This document shows positions 8,188-16,696 of a stretch of DNA of 42,312 bases, piece by piece (the first letter of the stretch is position 1; each line of letters begins with the position of its first letter). Below the pieces are notes generated by a model, which saw nothing but the letters and a program-made list of their open reading frames with translations, was not told where the DNA came from and made no database searches. Made by a program: the position numbers and the translations under genes. The DNA is from Lachnospiraceae bacterium (GTDB lineage Bacteria; Bacillota; Clostridia; Lachnospirales; Lachnospiraceae), in the NCBI GenBank assembly GCA_030526405.1, contig JAUNCZ010000028.1, positions 1 to 42,312 on the forward strand. Direction: 5' to 3'.

Positions 8188-9351
8188 TTAGCCCAGAATT
8201 CCGCTTGCCTTGATGGCAGCTGCTGCTTCACGGAGTTTCTCCGGTGGCTGAACAAGGGCAAAGCGCACGTAGTCTCTTCCCTCCGGTCCGAAGCTCTCTC
8301 CCGGTGTACAGATCACACCGGCCTTCTCCATCAGTTCTGAACAGAACTCCATGGAGCTTCCGAAGCCCTCCGGGATCTTTGCCCACACAAACATGCTGCC
8401 GGCATTTTTCGGAATATTCCATCCGATTTCGCTGAAGCTCTCACAGAGAGCATTTCTTCTGGCCTCATACTCATCACACTGCACTTTTACCCTTGTAAGA
8501 TCGGATTTCAGGGCAGTCACTGCAGCCTTCTGGATGGGCAGGAACATACCGAAATCGATCTGACTGCGGAGCTTTGAAAATGCCTCGATAATGTCAGGAC
8601 GTCCGATCAGGAAGCTGACTCTGGCGCCGGTGATGTTAAAGCTCTTGGAGAGACTGAAGAACTCAGCTCCCACCTGGGCAGCACCCTCATAGGCCAGGAA
8701 GCTGCCACCCACAACTCCGTCGTAGATAATATCGCTGTAGGCATTGTCATGGATCAGCAGGATATCATGCTTCCTGGCGAAGGCAATGAGGTCCTGATAT
8801 ACTTTGTCGTTGCCGATGCTTCCTGTAGGGTTGGAAGGCAGGGAGATCACCATGTATTTTGCACGGTCCGCCACCTCCTCCGGAATGGTGGTCACATCAG
8901 GAAGAAAGCCGGTCTCCTCTGTCATCTTGTAGTAGTACACCTCTGCCCCTGCCAGCTTTGCAGAAGCAATGAACACAGGATAGCAGGGTGTAGGAAGAAG
9001 AACAGTCTCTCCCTCGTCACAGATGGCCAGAGCCAGATGTCCCATACCCTCCTGGGTTCCGTAACAGCTGGCAATCATATCTGTGGTGATCTTTACACCA
9101 AAGCGTTTCTCATAATACTCCACAACAGCCTCCAGCAGCTCCGGAATATCACGAAGCGCATATTTCCAGTTGTCAGGATCCTGAGCAGCCTCACAGAGCG
9201 CATCCTTGATCTCCTGAGAAACTGTAAAATCCGGAGTTCCGATACTCAGGTTGTACAGCTTCTTATTCTGTGCCTCAAGGGCCAGTCGTTTTTTATTTAA
9301 CTCTCCGAAGATTTCCTCTCCGAAGCGATCCAGTCGTTTAGAAAACTTCAT
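8188..9351 (-). CDS. Class I/II pyridoxal-phosphate aminotransferase
   Basis: This fold-type I aminotransferase moves an amino group from an amino acid to a 2-oxo acid. The PLP lysine lies in FFSLSKSFNITGARVSF (near 233). Upstream are SLPSNPTGS and HDNAYSDIIYDG, which hold the cofactor-contacting Asn, Asp and Tyr, and the C-terminal arginine is in YVRFALV. It resembles LL-diaminopimelate/aspartate-like transaminases, so substrate is uncertain. Its place next to iorAB suggests that it feeds aryl-pyruvates to that enzyme. I take ATG at 9351 (387 residues), nine bases after AGGGGG, over the TTG one codon upstream. It has its own promoter and the terminator at 8134-8182. Confidence 0.9.
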   Translation of the reverse strand: MKFSKRLDRFGEEIFGELNKKRLALEAQNKKLYNLSIGTPDFTVSQEIKDALCEAAQDPDNWKYALRDIPELLEAVVEYYEKRFGVKITTDMIASCYGTQEGMGHLALAICDEGETVLLPTPCYPVFIASAKLAGAEVYYYKMTEETGFLPDVTTIPEEVADRAKYMVISLPSNPTGSIGNDKVYQDLIAFARKHDILLIHDNAYSDIIYDGVVGGSFLAYEGAAQVGAEFFSLSKSFNITGARVSFLIGRPDIIEAFSKLRSQIDFGMFLPIQKAAVTALKSDLTRVKVQCDEYEARRNALCESFSEIGWNIPKNAGSMFVWAKIPEGFGSSMEFCSELMEKAGVICTPGESFGPEGRDYVRFALVQPPEKLREAAAAIKASGILG

Positions 9352-9386
9352 CAATATATCCCCCTGTAAAAATAAGTCGTTAGATG

Positions 9387-9415
9387 ATTGTAAGTCTTCC
9401 CCTGTAAAATGTCAA
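9387..9415 (-). promoter_or_regulatory. Strong sigma-A promoter of the aminotransferase
   Basis: On minus a perfect TTGACA (9410-9415) and TACAAT (9387-9392) are 17 bases apart. The start of transcription near 9380 leaves a leader of about 30 bases. It is one of the best promoter matches in the window. Confidence 0.75.
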
Positions 9416-9489
9416 ACCAGTAAAGTGCGTCTATACTCCCCTCCCCCAGCCATATAACAAAGGGGATAATCGCAGGTCGGCATTTTCGG

Positions 9490-9548
9490 CAAAGAAGAAA
9501 GACCCGTCAGAGTCGCAGCACCGGACTCGATGCTGTCACCCCGACGGG
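9490..9548 (-). terminator. Terminator downstream of the LytS-type kinase
   Basis: On minus CCCGTC (9543-9548) pairs with GACGGG (9503-9508). An inner arm, GACAGCATCG with CGGTGCTGC, adds a nested stem, and TTTCTTCTTT follows. It lies about 200 bases past the kinase stop at 9751. The rest of 9416-9750 contains the hairpin at 9599-9666 and no gene. Confidence 0.6.
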
Positions 9549-9598
9549 CCTTAAGAAGGAAGGATTTATCAAATAATGAAAATAATTGTCTTTTTCAG

Positions 9599-9666
9599 AA
9601 GCAAGCGAAGAAGTATATTCGCAGATGAGGGGGGAAGACTGCTGTTTATCTGTTCCCCGCTTGCTT
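9599..9666. other. Nested inverted repeat in the untranslated region after the LytS-type kinase
   Basis: AAGCAAGCG (9599-9607) and CGCTTGCTT (9658-9666) are exact complements, with GGGGAA (9631-9636) and TTCCCC (9653-9658) as an inner pair. No U-tract follows directly. It may protect the 3' end of the mRNA or be an intergenic palindrome. Confidence 0.45.
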
Positions 9667-9750
9667 GAGTTTATTCTATCTGAGATTTGTGACGGACGTG
9701 TGTCGAATTTCAGAAAGAAATCTGAAAAATATAAAGCATTTATAAACAGA

Positions 9751-11064
9751 TCACTGATTTTTAGAGGTATTGATGGTGAGCGGAAGCAAAAGTCTCGCTG
9801 TCACTCCACCCTCCTCATTTTCCCGGTAGGAGAGTCCGTACTCCTCACCGCAGAGCAGCTTGATCCTCTTCTGCACATTCAGAAGGCCAATGCTGTTTCC
9901 CGTAAGCTTCGGAGCCTGCTTTGCATAATTCCGAAGCATACTGTCAATGGCCTCCTTTTTCCCCGGGGCAAAACCGCTGCCTGTATCCTCCACACAGATC
10001 TCAAAATCTCTGTCTGAAAGTTTTCTTGCCAGGATCCGCACCATGCCCTTATACCCCTTATTCTTCAGCCCGTGGAGAAGACTGTTCTCCACCAGGGGCT
10101 GCAGGATAAAGTTTGGCACCTGTGCACTCTCCAGCCCCGGCTCCACATCAATACCCACCTCCAGCTCCGGGTACCGGTAGCACATCAGATCCAGATAGGC
10201 CTCCAGCATCTCCAGCTCATCCTCCACCTCCACAACGGGACGGTCCACCTTGATGCTCATGCGGAAGAAATCCACCAGACGCATAAGAAGGTCAGCCACC
10301 TCCTTATCACCGTTCAGCTGGGCCTGGATCCGGATGGCACCCAGGGTATTATACAGAAAATGAAGATTCACCTGACTTTTCAGATACAGCATGGACATCT
10401 TCTGCTCCATCAGCTCCGCCCGAAGAAGTGCCGGATTCTCCAGCACAAGATAAAAGGCCAGGGTCATGAGGGTCAGTCCCATACCGGACAGCAGCCAGGT
10501 GGGATGATAACTCTGGATCATGGAACCGCTGAGCTCCACGATGAGAGCCAGGGAGATGGTCATTCGCTTCTTCACCTCAATCTGCTTCCAGTTTCCAAGG
10601 AGCAGGCCGATGCCCAGAATCATATAAAAACCCACGCTGAAGTAGGTAACATTTACCAGAATACCATCTGAATAATTTCCCTGGGGAGTGATGGCATAGT
10701 GAATGGGCAGAAGCAGCTCTGCAATCTCAGCAAGAATCAGGAAAAGCTTTGCCATCTTATCCAGCTTTCTGGGTTTTCCTGTCTCCTCCTCCACCAGAAT
10801 GGCGATGTACTGATAAAACAGATAGAAGATCAGCACCATGGTAACCACAAAAAACCTGTGAATGGTATCATTCAGAAGCCGGGGCACAATATCCAGTCTG
10901 TTTACCGTCCAGATGGTGATTCCATCCAGCGCAAGATGGATGGGCATCACAATAAGAAGCCGTGAAAAGGTCTTATGCAGAGGGGTTGGCCTGCGCTCTG
11001 ACATGAAATATACAATTCCGATAAATACCAGCACCAGAAACAGTGCTATTTCCATTCTGATCAT
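9751..11064 (-). CDS. LytS/YesM-type sensor histidine kinase
   Basis: The 437 residues start with about six membrane segments (roughly 4-22, 36-54, 70-92, 106-124, 138-157, 168-208). The cytoplasmic His_kinase domain has the phospho-accepting histidine in QVNLHFLYNTL (H235), and the ATPase part has LVENSLLHG (324-332), DTGSGF (360-365) and IGLLNV (392-397). Most relatives have NPHFL, whereas here the proline is leucine. It should phosphorylate the AraC-type regulator encoded at 11819-12565. There is no periplasmic dCache domain as in YesM, so the signal is probably sensed in or at the membrane. GGGAGG lies eight bases before ATG. Confidence 0.9.
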   Translation of the reverse strand: MIRMEIALFLVLVFIGIVYFMSERRPTPLHKTFSRLLIVMPIHLALDGITIWTVNRLDIVPRLLNDTIHRFFVVTMVLIFYLFYQYIAILVEEETGKPRKLDKMAKLFLILAEIAELLLPIHYAITPQGNYSDGILVNVTYFSVGFYMILGIGLLLGNWKQIEVKKRMTISLALIVELSGSMIQSYHPTWLLSGMGLTLMTLAFYLVLENPALLRAELMEQKMSMLYLKSQVNLHFLYNTLGAIRIQAQLNGDKEVADLLMRLVDFFRMSIKVDRPVVEVEDELEMLEAYLDLMCYRYPELEVGIDVEPGLESAQVPNFILQPLVENSLLHGLKNKGYKGMVRILARKLSDRDFEICVEDTGSGFAPGKKEAIDSMLRNYAKQAPKLTGNSIGLLNVQKRIKLLCGEEYGLSYRENEEGGVTARLLLPLTINTSKNQ

Positions 11065-11115
11065 AAGAAAAGTCCTCCCTCATTCTTTTCTCCATGAAAT
11101 TTCAGTGACTGATTA

Positions 11116-11559
11116 TCAGATATTCAGGGATCCTGCTACGGATCTTATGGCTCCTGCCATTCCGCTGATCAGCAGATTTCTCCTGCAAAGAATCTGCACA
11201 TAAGAGGAATATGCCTTTCCTGCCAGTTCTCTCACTGCCTCCGGCTGTGTCAGTACCAGATCAATCCGTTCAGAGACAGAGCTCTGAAACAGTCCACGGA
11301 AAGCCTCTGCCCTGTCCTTCAGCATCTGCCGAACCTCCTGATGATCCACACTCTCTACCCACTCTGCATGCTCCGCACACGGCAGCTCCGGCTGGGCCTC
11401 ACAGAGAACTTCCTGTTTTCTCTCCCGGATCACGCCCTCCAGATATACTGCAGAGCAGATCAGTCCAGTCATTGCAGCCAGACTAAGAAGAATCGATACT
11501 GTCACTGTAATATATTTCCTGAATTTCCTGTTCCCTGTATTTTTCATATCCTGCACCAT
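11116..11559 (-). CDS. Small membrane-anchored protein between response regulator and kinase
   Basis: I do not recognise this 147-residue protein. It has a basic N terminus (NRKFRKY), one clear membrane helix (about 17-43, ITVTVSILLSLAAMTGLICS) and an outward domain of about 100 residues rich in Glu, Arg and Val with three cysteines (near 53, 61 and 124). A second weakly hydrophobic stretch, RNLLISGMAGAIRSVAG, ends the protein. It has a good GAGGG ribosome site and lies 51 bases before the LytS-type kinase on the same strand. It may be a co-sensor or ligand-binding partner of that kinase; this rests on position only. Confidence 0.65.
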   Translation of the reverse strand: MVQDMKNTGNRKFRKYITVTVSILLSLAAMTGLICSAVYLEGVIRERKQEVLCEAQPELPCAEHAEWVESVDHQEVRQMLKDRAEAFRGLFQSSVSERIDLVLTQPEAVRELAGKAYSSYVQILCRRNLLISGMAGAIRSVAGSLNI

Positions 11560-11818
11560 CCTTTTCCCTCTATCTGTCCGGGATCATGATTCCCGTTCTC
11601 CGTTTCCTTTGATGGTTCTATTGTATGAAAAACACCGGAATTCCTATACCAACCTGCTACAGTGGTTTGTGTGTCTTTTGCAGTGTCAGAATGACAGATT
11701 TGTAAGAACTCTCCTGCAAAAATGACACATGTACCGGATTGGCCTGTTCCGACACCGCTCCCTTATCCGGAAGGATGCAGGAGCACTGAACAGCTGCAAC
11801 AAAGCCCTGCAGACAGGA

Positions 11819-12565
11819 TTATTTGTTATGGTCCAGAAAATCCCTTCTGAACTGAGAGGGGGTACATCCCTCATGCTTCTTAAAGAATTTTGTAAACACC
11901 CGGTAATCGCTGTAGCCGGCTCTCTCCGAGATTTCTGCCACAGACAGAGATGTGGAAAGCAGCAGCTTCTTTGCCTTCTCCATGCGGATTCCTGTGAGAT
12001 AGGTGAGAAAGCCCACACCGATCTCACTTTTGAACAGCTGGCTGATGTACTGGGCATTCAGATGAAACTCCTCCGACAGAATGTTCAGACTGATGTCCTC
12101 GGCCAGATGCTCCTGGAGATACCGGGTAATGGCAGCAATGGGACGCTCCTCCGTCTCCAGCTCCTCCTCCTGGGTCAGCTGCTTCTCAAAGAGCGAAATC
12201 TTCAGATTGTCAATGCAGTGACCAAACTCCTCATAATCCACCGGCTTCAGGATGTAATCTGTGATCTGCAGCCTGAGAGCCTCCCGGCAGTAGGAAAAAT
12301 CATCATAGCCGGACACAATGACGAATGCCATGTCCGGATGCTTCATTCTGCTGACCTGGATCACCTTCAGTCCATTCATGATGGGAATATTGATATCCAT
12401 GATCACAAGGTCCGGCCGCAGTGTGTCGATCTGGGCCAGGGCCTCCATTCCATCGGCAGCCTCACCCACCACCTCACAGTCGTGGGACTCCCAGTCAAAC
12501 AGTCTTTTGAAACCTTCCCGGATCATAATCTCATCATCAACCAGCAGTACTTTTAATCGCTTCAT
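11819..12565 (-). CDS. YesN-type response regulator with AraC DNA-binding domain
   Basis: The receiver domain (about 1-118) has the acidic pair D10/D11, the phospho-acceptor D57 in PDLVIMDINIP and the conserved lysine in ITDYILKPVDY. The AraC-type double helix-turn-helix fills about 148-245 (LNAQYISQLFKSEIGVGF and AEISERAGYSDYRVFTKFFK). The start is ATG at 12565, eight bases after AAGGGGG, giving 248 residues; the longer frame from 12607 lacks a ribosome site. It pairs with the LytS-type kinase at 9751-11064. Such pairs usually control sugar uptake or surface genes nearby, but no obvious target lies beside it. Confidence 0.92.
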   Translation of the reverse strand: MKRLKVLLVDDEIMIREGFKRLFDWESHDCEVVGEAADGMEALAQIDTLRPDLVIMDINIPIMNGLKVIQVSRMKHPDMAFVIVSGYDDFSYCREALRLQITDYILKPVDYEEFGHCIDNLKISLFEKQLTQEEELETEERPIAAITRYLQEHLAEDISLNILSEEFHLNAQYISQLFKSEIGVGFLTYLTGIRMEKAKKLLLSTSLSVAEISERAGYSDYRVFTKFFKKHEGCTPSQFRRDFLDHNK

Positions 12566-12612
12566 ATAAAAAACCCCCTTCACGGATCCTTTTTCTGTCT
12601 TTCTCATGCAGA

Positions 12613-12648
12613 TGTGTCTGTTCTCAACATCATGTCAGAACAGACACA
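12613..12648. promoter_or_regulatory. 12-bp perfect inverted repeat upstream of the YesN-type regulator
   Basis: TGTGTCTGTTCT (12613-12624) and AGAACAGACACA (12637-12648) are exact complements around a 12-base centre, 48-83 bases upstream of the regulator start. No U-tract follows on minus, so an operator is as likely as a terminator for the VanS-like gene that ends at 12737. Confidence 0.5.
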
Positions 12649-12736
12649 GGCTATACCTACATAGTACCAGACCAAAGGAACCCGCTCTAGGGGGCTGTCA
12701 TAGAAATATGTGTGAATTTTTTATCTTACAAAAAAA

Positions 12737-14635
12737 CTATCTGGAAAGGGGAAATGCTGCCTCTGCCTTGAAAAGATCCCCGTCTGTGTTGATGCGAAGA
12801 CTGCCTCCCTGGATATCTGCCATGCTTTTTGCAATGGACAGGCCCAGACCGCTGCCCTCCGTATGCCGGGAGGAATCTCCCCTTGTGAAGCGTTCCATCA
12901 GCTCCTCCTCCGTCATGTTCAGGGGCTCTCTGGATGTGTTTTTAAAAGTAAAAACTGCCCTTCCCTCCCTCTTGGAAAGCTCCAGATAGACTCTGGAACC
13001 CGGCAGAGAATACTTGCAGATGTTATTCATCAGATTGGAGAACAGTCTCCACATCCGTCTTCCGTCTGCCTGGATAAAAAGCTCCTTCTCCGGCAGCTTC
13101 TGAATCAGAGAAAGTCCTGCTGCCTCCACCTTTTCCTGGTATTCTCCTGAAATCTGATCCAGAAAAACAGAAGCACTGCAGATTTGCAGCTCCACCTCCA
13201 GATTTCCTGTGGCAGCCTTGGAGGCCTCCACCAGATCCTCCAGAAGGCGCTTCAGTCTGTCAGACTGACGCACCAGCACCTGGGAGTATTCCCGGATGGT
13301 ATTCAGATCCACCTCCTGTTCCTTCTCCGCCTCCCGACTGATCAGATCACCGTAATTGATCACGGAGGTGAGAGGGGTTTTGATATCGTGGGACACATTG
13401 GTGATCAGCTCTGTCTTCATGCGTTCACTTTTCAGCCGTTCCTCCACAGCCCTTGTCATCCCCTTACCGATGGAGTTCAGATTTTCCGCTACAGGCCGGA
13501 GGATAGGCAGGATCTTCTCAGTCTCCACAGTATGATCCAGCTGCCCCTCCGCCAGTGCCCGGATACCTGTTTCCAGATGACGAAGGTTCAGCACCAGATA
13601 CAGGATTGCAGGAATCAGGATCAGCTTTTCCAGAAACCACAGAAGCATCCGGGGCTCCGGATCCCACATGGTGGCAAGAAGAACCAGAAGCTCTGCAGCA
13701 GTAAAAACCCCAAGAATAAGAAGGGTTTTCCACAAAATCGGCAGATTTCCCAGCAGTGTTCCACAAAATCCCAGCCATCTCTTCAGAACTCTCACCAAAA
13801 ATCCTGCCAGGCGTTTTACCAGCTGCCAGCATTTTCGTATGATGCTGTTCTGAAAGAGGCAGCTCTGTTTCAGTCTGGAGGCAGTTTCCATGCTAAGCCC
13901 CAGAAAACCACCGATTCCATAGATCAGAAGCACCACAAACCCCGTAATCAGCAGCACAGGCTCTCCTGGAAGCACCTCCATACAAAGGCCCAGCAGCAGA
14001 ATAACTCCCATGCCCCAGAGCGCCACCATCAGATCCCAGGGAGCCCTGAAAAAAACACCTGGAACCAGTCTGTTCTCAGAGACATTCCAGCCGGCTCCGC
14101 AGAGGAGAAGAATGTAGGAAACAATTCCCAGAACAACGCAGCAACCTCCGATAATAAAGACCAGGTACCGAAAGGTATACGCCAGGTGGATCCTATGCTC
14201 GAGAGCACTGAACGAATCACTCTTTGGAAACCCAGGCTTTAATCCCATCAGGATGGTACACTCCTTGCCATCCACCTTTTCCTTATAGGTCTGCTGATAC
14301 GTCCACTCCTGATGCCCCTCCACACCGTAGGAAGCCAGGAGACGTCCCTTTTTATCCCGGATCTCCCAGATCAGGTTGGAGTAAATGTTCTGCTCCACAG
14401 AGGGATTCTCCACATCCAGCTTGGGGTGTGACTCCAAAAGGAGATGCTTCTCCATCAGCAGCTCTGATGTAAATGCATCCTCCTTGCAGGAGACCTCATC
14501 CATGGAATACACGCTGTATCCGGAAGCCACCAGCATATATGCCCCCACACAGGACATCCCTGCCCCTGCCACGCAGATCAGACACAGCAGGAAAAGAACG
14601 ATCTTTCCCCCAAGAGATTTATAAAATTTCTTCAT
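12737..14635 (-). CDS. Multi-TM sensor histidine kinase (VanS/OmpR-partner class)
   Basis: The start chosen is ATG at 14635 after AGAAGG, giving 632 residues. TM1 (about 12-37) and a 115-residue outer domain are followed by about five more membrane segments (150-180, 203-220, 227-246, 301-323, 332-352). A HAMP-like linker leads to the HisKA motif ITNVSHDIKTPLTS with H416, an N-box around N537 and GSGLGLS (594-600). Two-TM kinases are the rule in this family, so six segments are unusual. It lies 21 bases after its regulator gene in one operon. Related VanRS-type pairs answer cell-envelope stress, and a class A PBP gene is nearby, but the target is not shown. Confidence 0.9.
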   Translation of the reverse strand: MKKFYKSLGGKIVLFLLCLICVAGAGMSCVGAYMLVASGYSVYSMDEVSCKEDAFTSELLMEKHLLLESHPKLDVENPSVEQNIYSNLIWEIRDKKGRLLASYGVEGHQEWTYQQTYKEKVDGKECTILMGLKPGFPKSDSFSALEHRIHLAYTFRYLVFIIGGCCVVLGIVSYILLLCGAGWNVSENRLVPGVFFRAPWDLMVALWGMGVILLLGLCMEVLPGEPVLLITGFVVLLIYGIGGFLGLSMETASRLKQSCLFQNSIIRKCWQLVKRLAGFLVRVLKRWLGFCGTLLGNLPILWKTLLILGVFTAAELLVLLATMWDPEPRMLLWFLEKLILIPAILYLVLNLRHLETGIRALAEGQLDHTVETEKILPILRPVAENLNSIGKGMTRAVEERLKSERMKTELITNVSHDIKTPLTSVINYGDLISREAEKEQEVDLNTIREYSQVLVRQSDRLKRLLEDLVEASKAATGNLEVELQICSASVFLDQISGEYQEKVEAAGLSLIQKLPEKELFIQADGRRMWRLFSNLMNNICKYSLPGSRVYLELSKREGRAVFTFKNTSREPLNMTEEELMERFTRGDSSRHTEGSGLGLSIAKSMADIQGGSLRINTDGDLFKAEAAFPLSR

Positions 14636-14656
14636 ACTATTCGCCTTCTTTCTCAA

Positions 14657-15361
14657 TTATCTTCTGCTGCTTTTCTCCAGCTTGTAGCCCTGTCCGAATA
14701 CCACCTTGATGTACCGTGGCTCCGCCGGATTGATCTCAATCTTTTCCCTGAGATGACGGATATGCACCGCCACAGTGCTCTCCGTGCCGAAGGGCTTCTC
14801 CTTCCAGACCATGCTGTAGATCTCCTTCGGTGAGAACACCTTCCCCGGATTGCTCAGAAGGAGCTTCAGGATCTCATACTCCTTTGGTGTAAGAGACACC
14901 TTCTCCCCTGATACCAGCACCTCCTTGGTGCCGTCATTCAGTTCGATATCCCCGTTTCGATACACATCGGAGGAGGCAGCGGCAGACACACTGCCCAGCC
15001 TCATGTAGCGGCGCAGCTGGGACCGTACCCGGGCCGCCACCTCCAGTGGATTGAAGGGCTTGGTGATGTAATCGTCCGCCCCGATATTCAGCCCCAGGAT
15101 CTTGTCGGTATCCTCACTTTTGGCGGTGAGGATGATCACCGGCACATTGCTGGTCTCCCGGATCCTGACCATGGCGGTGATGCCGTCCATCACAGGCATC
15201 ATCAGATCCAGAAGCACCAGATGGATCTCCTCCCTCTCCAGCACCTCCAGGGCCTCCTGTCCGTTATAGGCCGTAAACAGACAGTAGTCCGGATCGGACA
15301 GATATATTTTCAATGCATTTACAATATCTCTTTCATCATCACAGATCAGAATATTTGCCAT
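14657..15361 (-). CDS. OmpR/VanR-type response regulator
   Basis: The 234 residues consist of a receiver domain (D9/D10, phospho-acceptor D52 in LVLLDLMMPVMDG, K in GADDYITKPFNPLE) and a C-terminal winged helix (about 133-230) with SLTPKEYEILKLLL and TVAVHIRHLREKIE, typical of the PhoB/VanR group. It is the first gene of a two-gene operon with the multi-TM kinase. A -10-like TATAAT lies at 15387-15392 on minus, and the divergent region is shared with the GH5 gene. Confidence 0.95.
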   Translation of the reverse strand: MANILICDDERDIVNALKIYLSDPDYCLFTAYNGQEALEVLEREEIHLVLLDLMMPVMDGITAMVRIRETSNVPVIILTAKSEDTDKILGLNIGADDYITKPFNPLEVAARVRSQLRRYMRLGSVSAAASSDVYRNGDIELNDGTKEVLVSGEKVSLTPKEYEILKLLLSNPGKVFSPKEIYSMVWKEKPFGTESTVAVHIRHLREKIEINPAEPRYIKVVFGQGYKLEKSSRR

Positions 15362-15386
15362 ATTGGTTTCCCCCTTGTCTGTCCTT

Positions 15387-15416
15387 ATTATACAAAAACC
15401 GCGGATTAAAAAGAAA
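15387..15416 (-). promoter_or_regulatory. Promoter candidate for the VanR-type operon
   Basis: On minus, TATAAT (15387-15392) is perfect, while the -35 region TTTCTT (15411-15416) at 18 bases is weak. A weak -35 box often means activator dependence, for example autoregulation by the encoded OmpR-type regulator. Confidence 0.5.
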
Positions 15417-15487
15417 CATGGAAACCCTTTAAGAATTTTTTAATTTTTGCCCGAAAATCATTAAGTATACAGGATATCATTTAAGAA

Positions 15488-15516
15488 TTGCTCAATCGTT
15501 TACGTTCTCTTATAAT
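15488..15516 (+). promoter_or_regulatory. Promoter of the GH5 gene
   Basis: TTGCTC (15488-15493) and a perfect TATAAT (15511-15516) are separated by 17 bases. The leader to the ATG at 15581 is about 58 bases. The region upstream has repeated TTTAAGAATT motifs (near 15428-15440 and 15480-15489) that could be regulator-binding direct repeats. Confidence 0.65.
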
Positions 15517-15580
15517 AGAAGTATCATTAAGAAAAGATGAGGAAATCGTCCAATTTGGAAAAAAAGAAAGGATAAACCAG

Positions 15581-16618
15581 ATGAAAATTTTCGAGGGATT
15601 TCAGAAGGGTGTAAATTTAGGAGGCTGGATCTCACAGTTCGCAGCCTATGATCATGAGCATTTTCGCAGCTTTATTACAGAAAAGGATATTGCAGACATT
15701 GCAGCTCTTGGCTTTGACCATGTCCGCGTGCCGGTGGATTACAACGTGCTGGAGGACGAAGAGGGCAACAGACTGGACAGCGGCTTTGAATATTTGAAAA
15801 ACTGCTACAACTGGTGCCGCAAACACAATCTGAACATGCTGGTTGATCTCCACGAGTGCTACGGCTACTCCTTCGATCCCCTGAAAAAGGATATGGATCG
15901 TGAAAAGTTCTTCTATGATGAGGCTCTCCAGGCAAGATTTCTCCATCTGTGGACAGAGATTGCGGAAACCTTCAGGGAGGATCCGGTGCATGTGGCCTTC
16001 GAACCCCTGAACGAGGTGGTATTAGGAGAGGTGGCCGATGCCTGGAACAAAGTGCTGCGTAATTATCTGAAGACCATCCGTGCCATCTGTCCGGATCACT
16101 ATGTTGTTTTTGGAAGTGTTCGCTACAGCCATGTGGAAAGTGTGCCTCTTCTGGAGAAGCCCACCGATGACAAGGTAGTATTCAACTTCCACTGCTATGA
16201 GCCACTGGTATTCACCCATCAGGGTGCCTACTGGATAGAGGAGATGCCATCTGATTTCCGCGTCAGCTATCCGCTGCCTGTGGAGGAGATGCGTGCAGCT
16301 TCAAGAGAAGCTCTGCCAGGCTCCGGCGGTGCTATCTTCAACGAGGATGTAACAGAGCTGAGCCCTGCCTTCTTTGAGAAGATTTTTGAGCCGGCTCTGA
16401 AAAAAGCTGAGGAGGACGACGTTGCCCTGTACTGCGGCGAGTACGGTGTCATCGACCTGGCTGCAAATGATGCCAAGCTCCGCTGGCTGCAGGATATCCA
16501 CGCAGTCTTCCACAAATACCACATCGGCTATGCCCTGTGGAACTATAAGGAAAAGGACTTCGGCTTTGTGGATGAGAGCTTTGCCTCCTGCAGAGAGGAC
16601 TTCATGAACTGTCTGTAA
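15581..16618 (+). CDS. Glycoside hydrolase family 5 enzyme, cytoplasmic
   Basis: The frame is open from 15488, but that TTG is the -35 box. ATG at 15581 after AAAGGA gives 345 residues starting MKIFEGFQKGVNLGGW, the usual GH5 N terminus. The acid/base glutamate is E145 (EPLNEV), the nucleophile E287 (YCGEYGV), with H204 (NFHCYEP) and DLHECYG as supporting active-site residues. No signal peptide is present, so it would cleave imported oligosaccharides in the cytoplasm with retention of configuration. The specificity (beta-glucan, mannan or others) cannot be read from sequence. It stands alone with its own promoter and terminator, divergent from the VanR-type operon. Confidence 0.9.
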   Translation: MKIFEGFQKGVNLGGWISQFAAYDHEHFRSFITEKDIADIAALGFDHVRVPVDYNVLEDEEGNRLDSGFEYLKNCYNWCRKHNLNMLVDLHECYGYSFDPLKKDMDREKFFYDEALQARFLHLWTEIAETFREDPVHVAFEPLNEVVLGEVADAWNKVLRNYLKTIRAICPDHYVVFGSVRYSHVESVPLLEKPTDDKVVFNFHCYEPLVFTHQGAYWIEEMPSDFRVSYPLPVEEMRAASREALPGSGGAIFNEDVTELSPAFFEKIFEPALKKAEEDDVALYCGEYGVIDLAANDAKLRWLQDIHAVFHKYHIGYALWNYKEKDFGFVDESFASCREDFMNCL

Positions 16619-16696
16619 CCCATATCAGCAGTATTCACTTAACTTATCCTGAATTCTCGCCTGTTGTCCTCAGCAGCAGACCGGGAGCCGGACAAA

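Noticed and set aside
9355-9560. Possible riboswitch or T-box leader of the aminotransferase
   Set aside because: The promoter at 9387-9415 leaves only about 30 bases of leader, and the hairpin at 9490-9548 lies upstream of it, so it belongs to the previous gene's terminator.
15488-15580. N-terminal extension of the GH5 protein from TTG at 15488
   Set aside because: That TTG is the -35 box of a good promoter, the extension has no ribosome site, and GH5 homology starts at the ATG at 15581.
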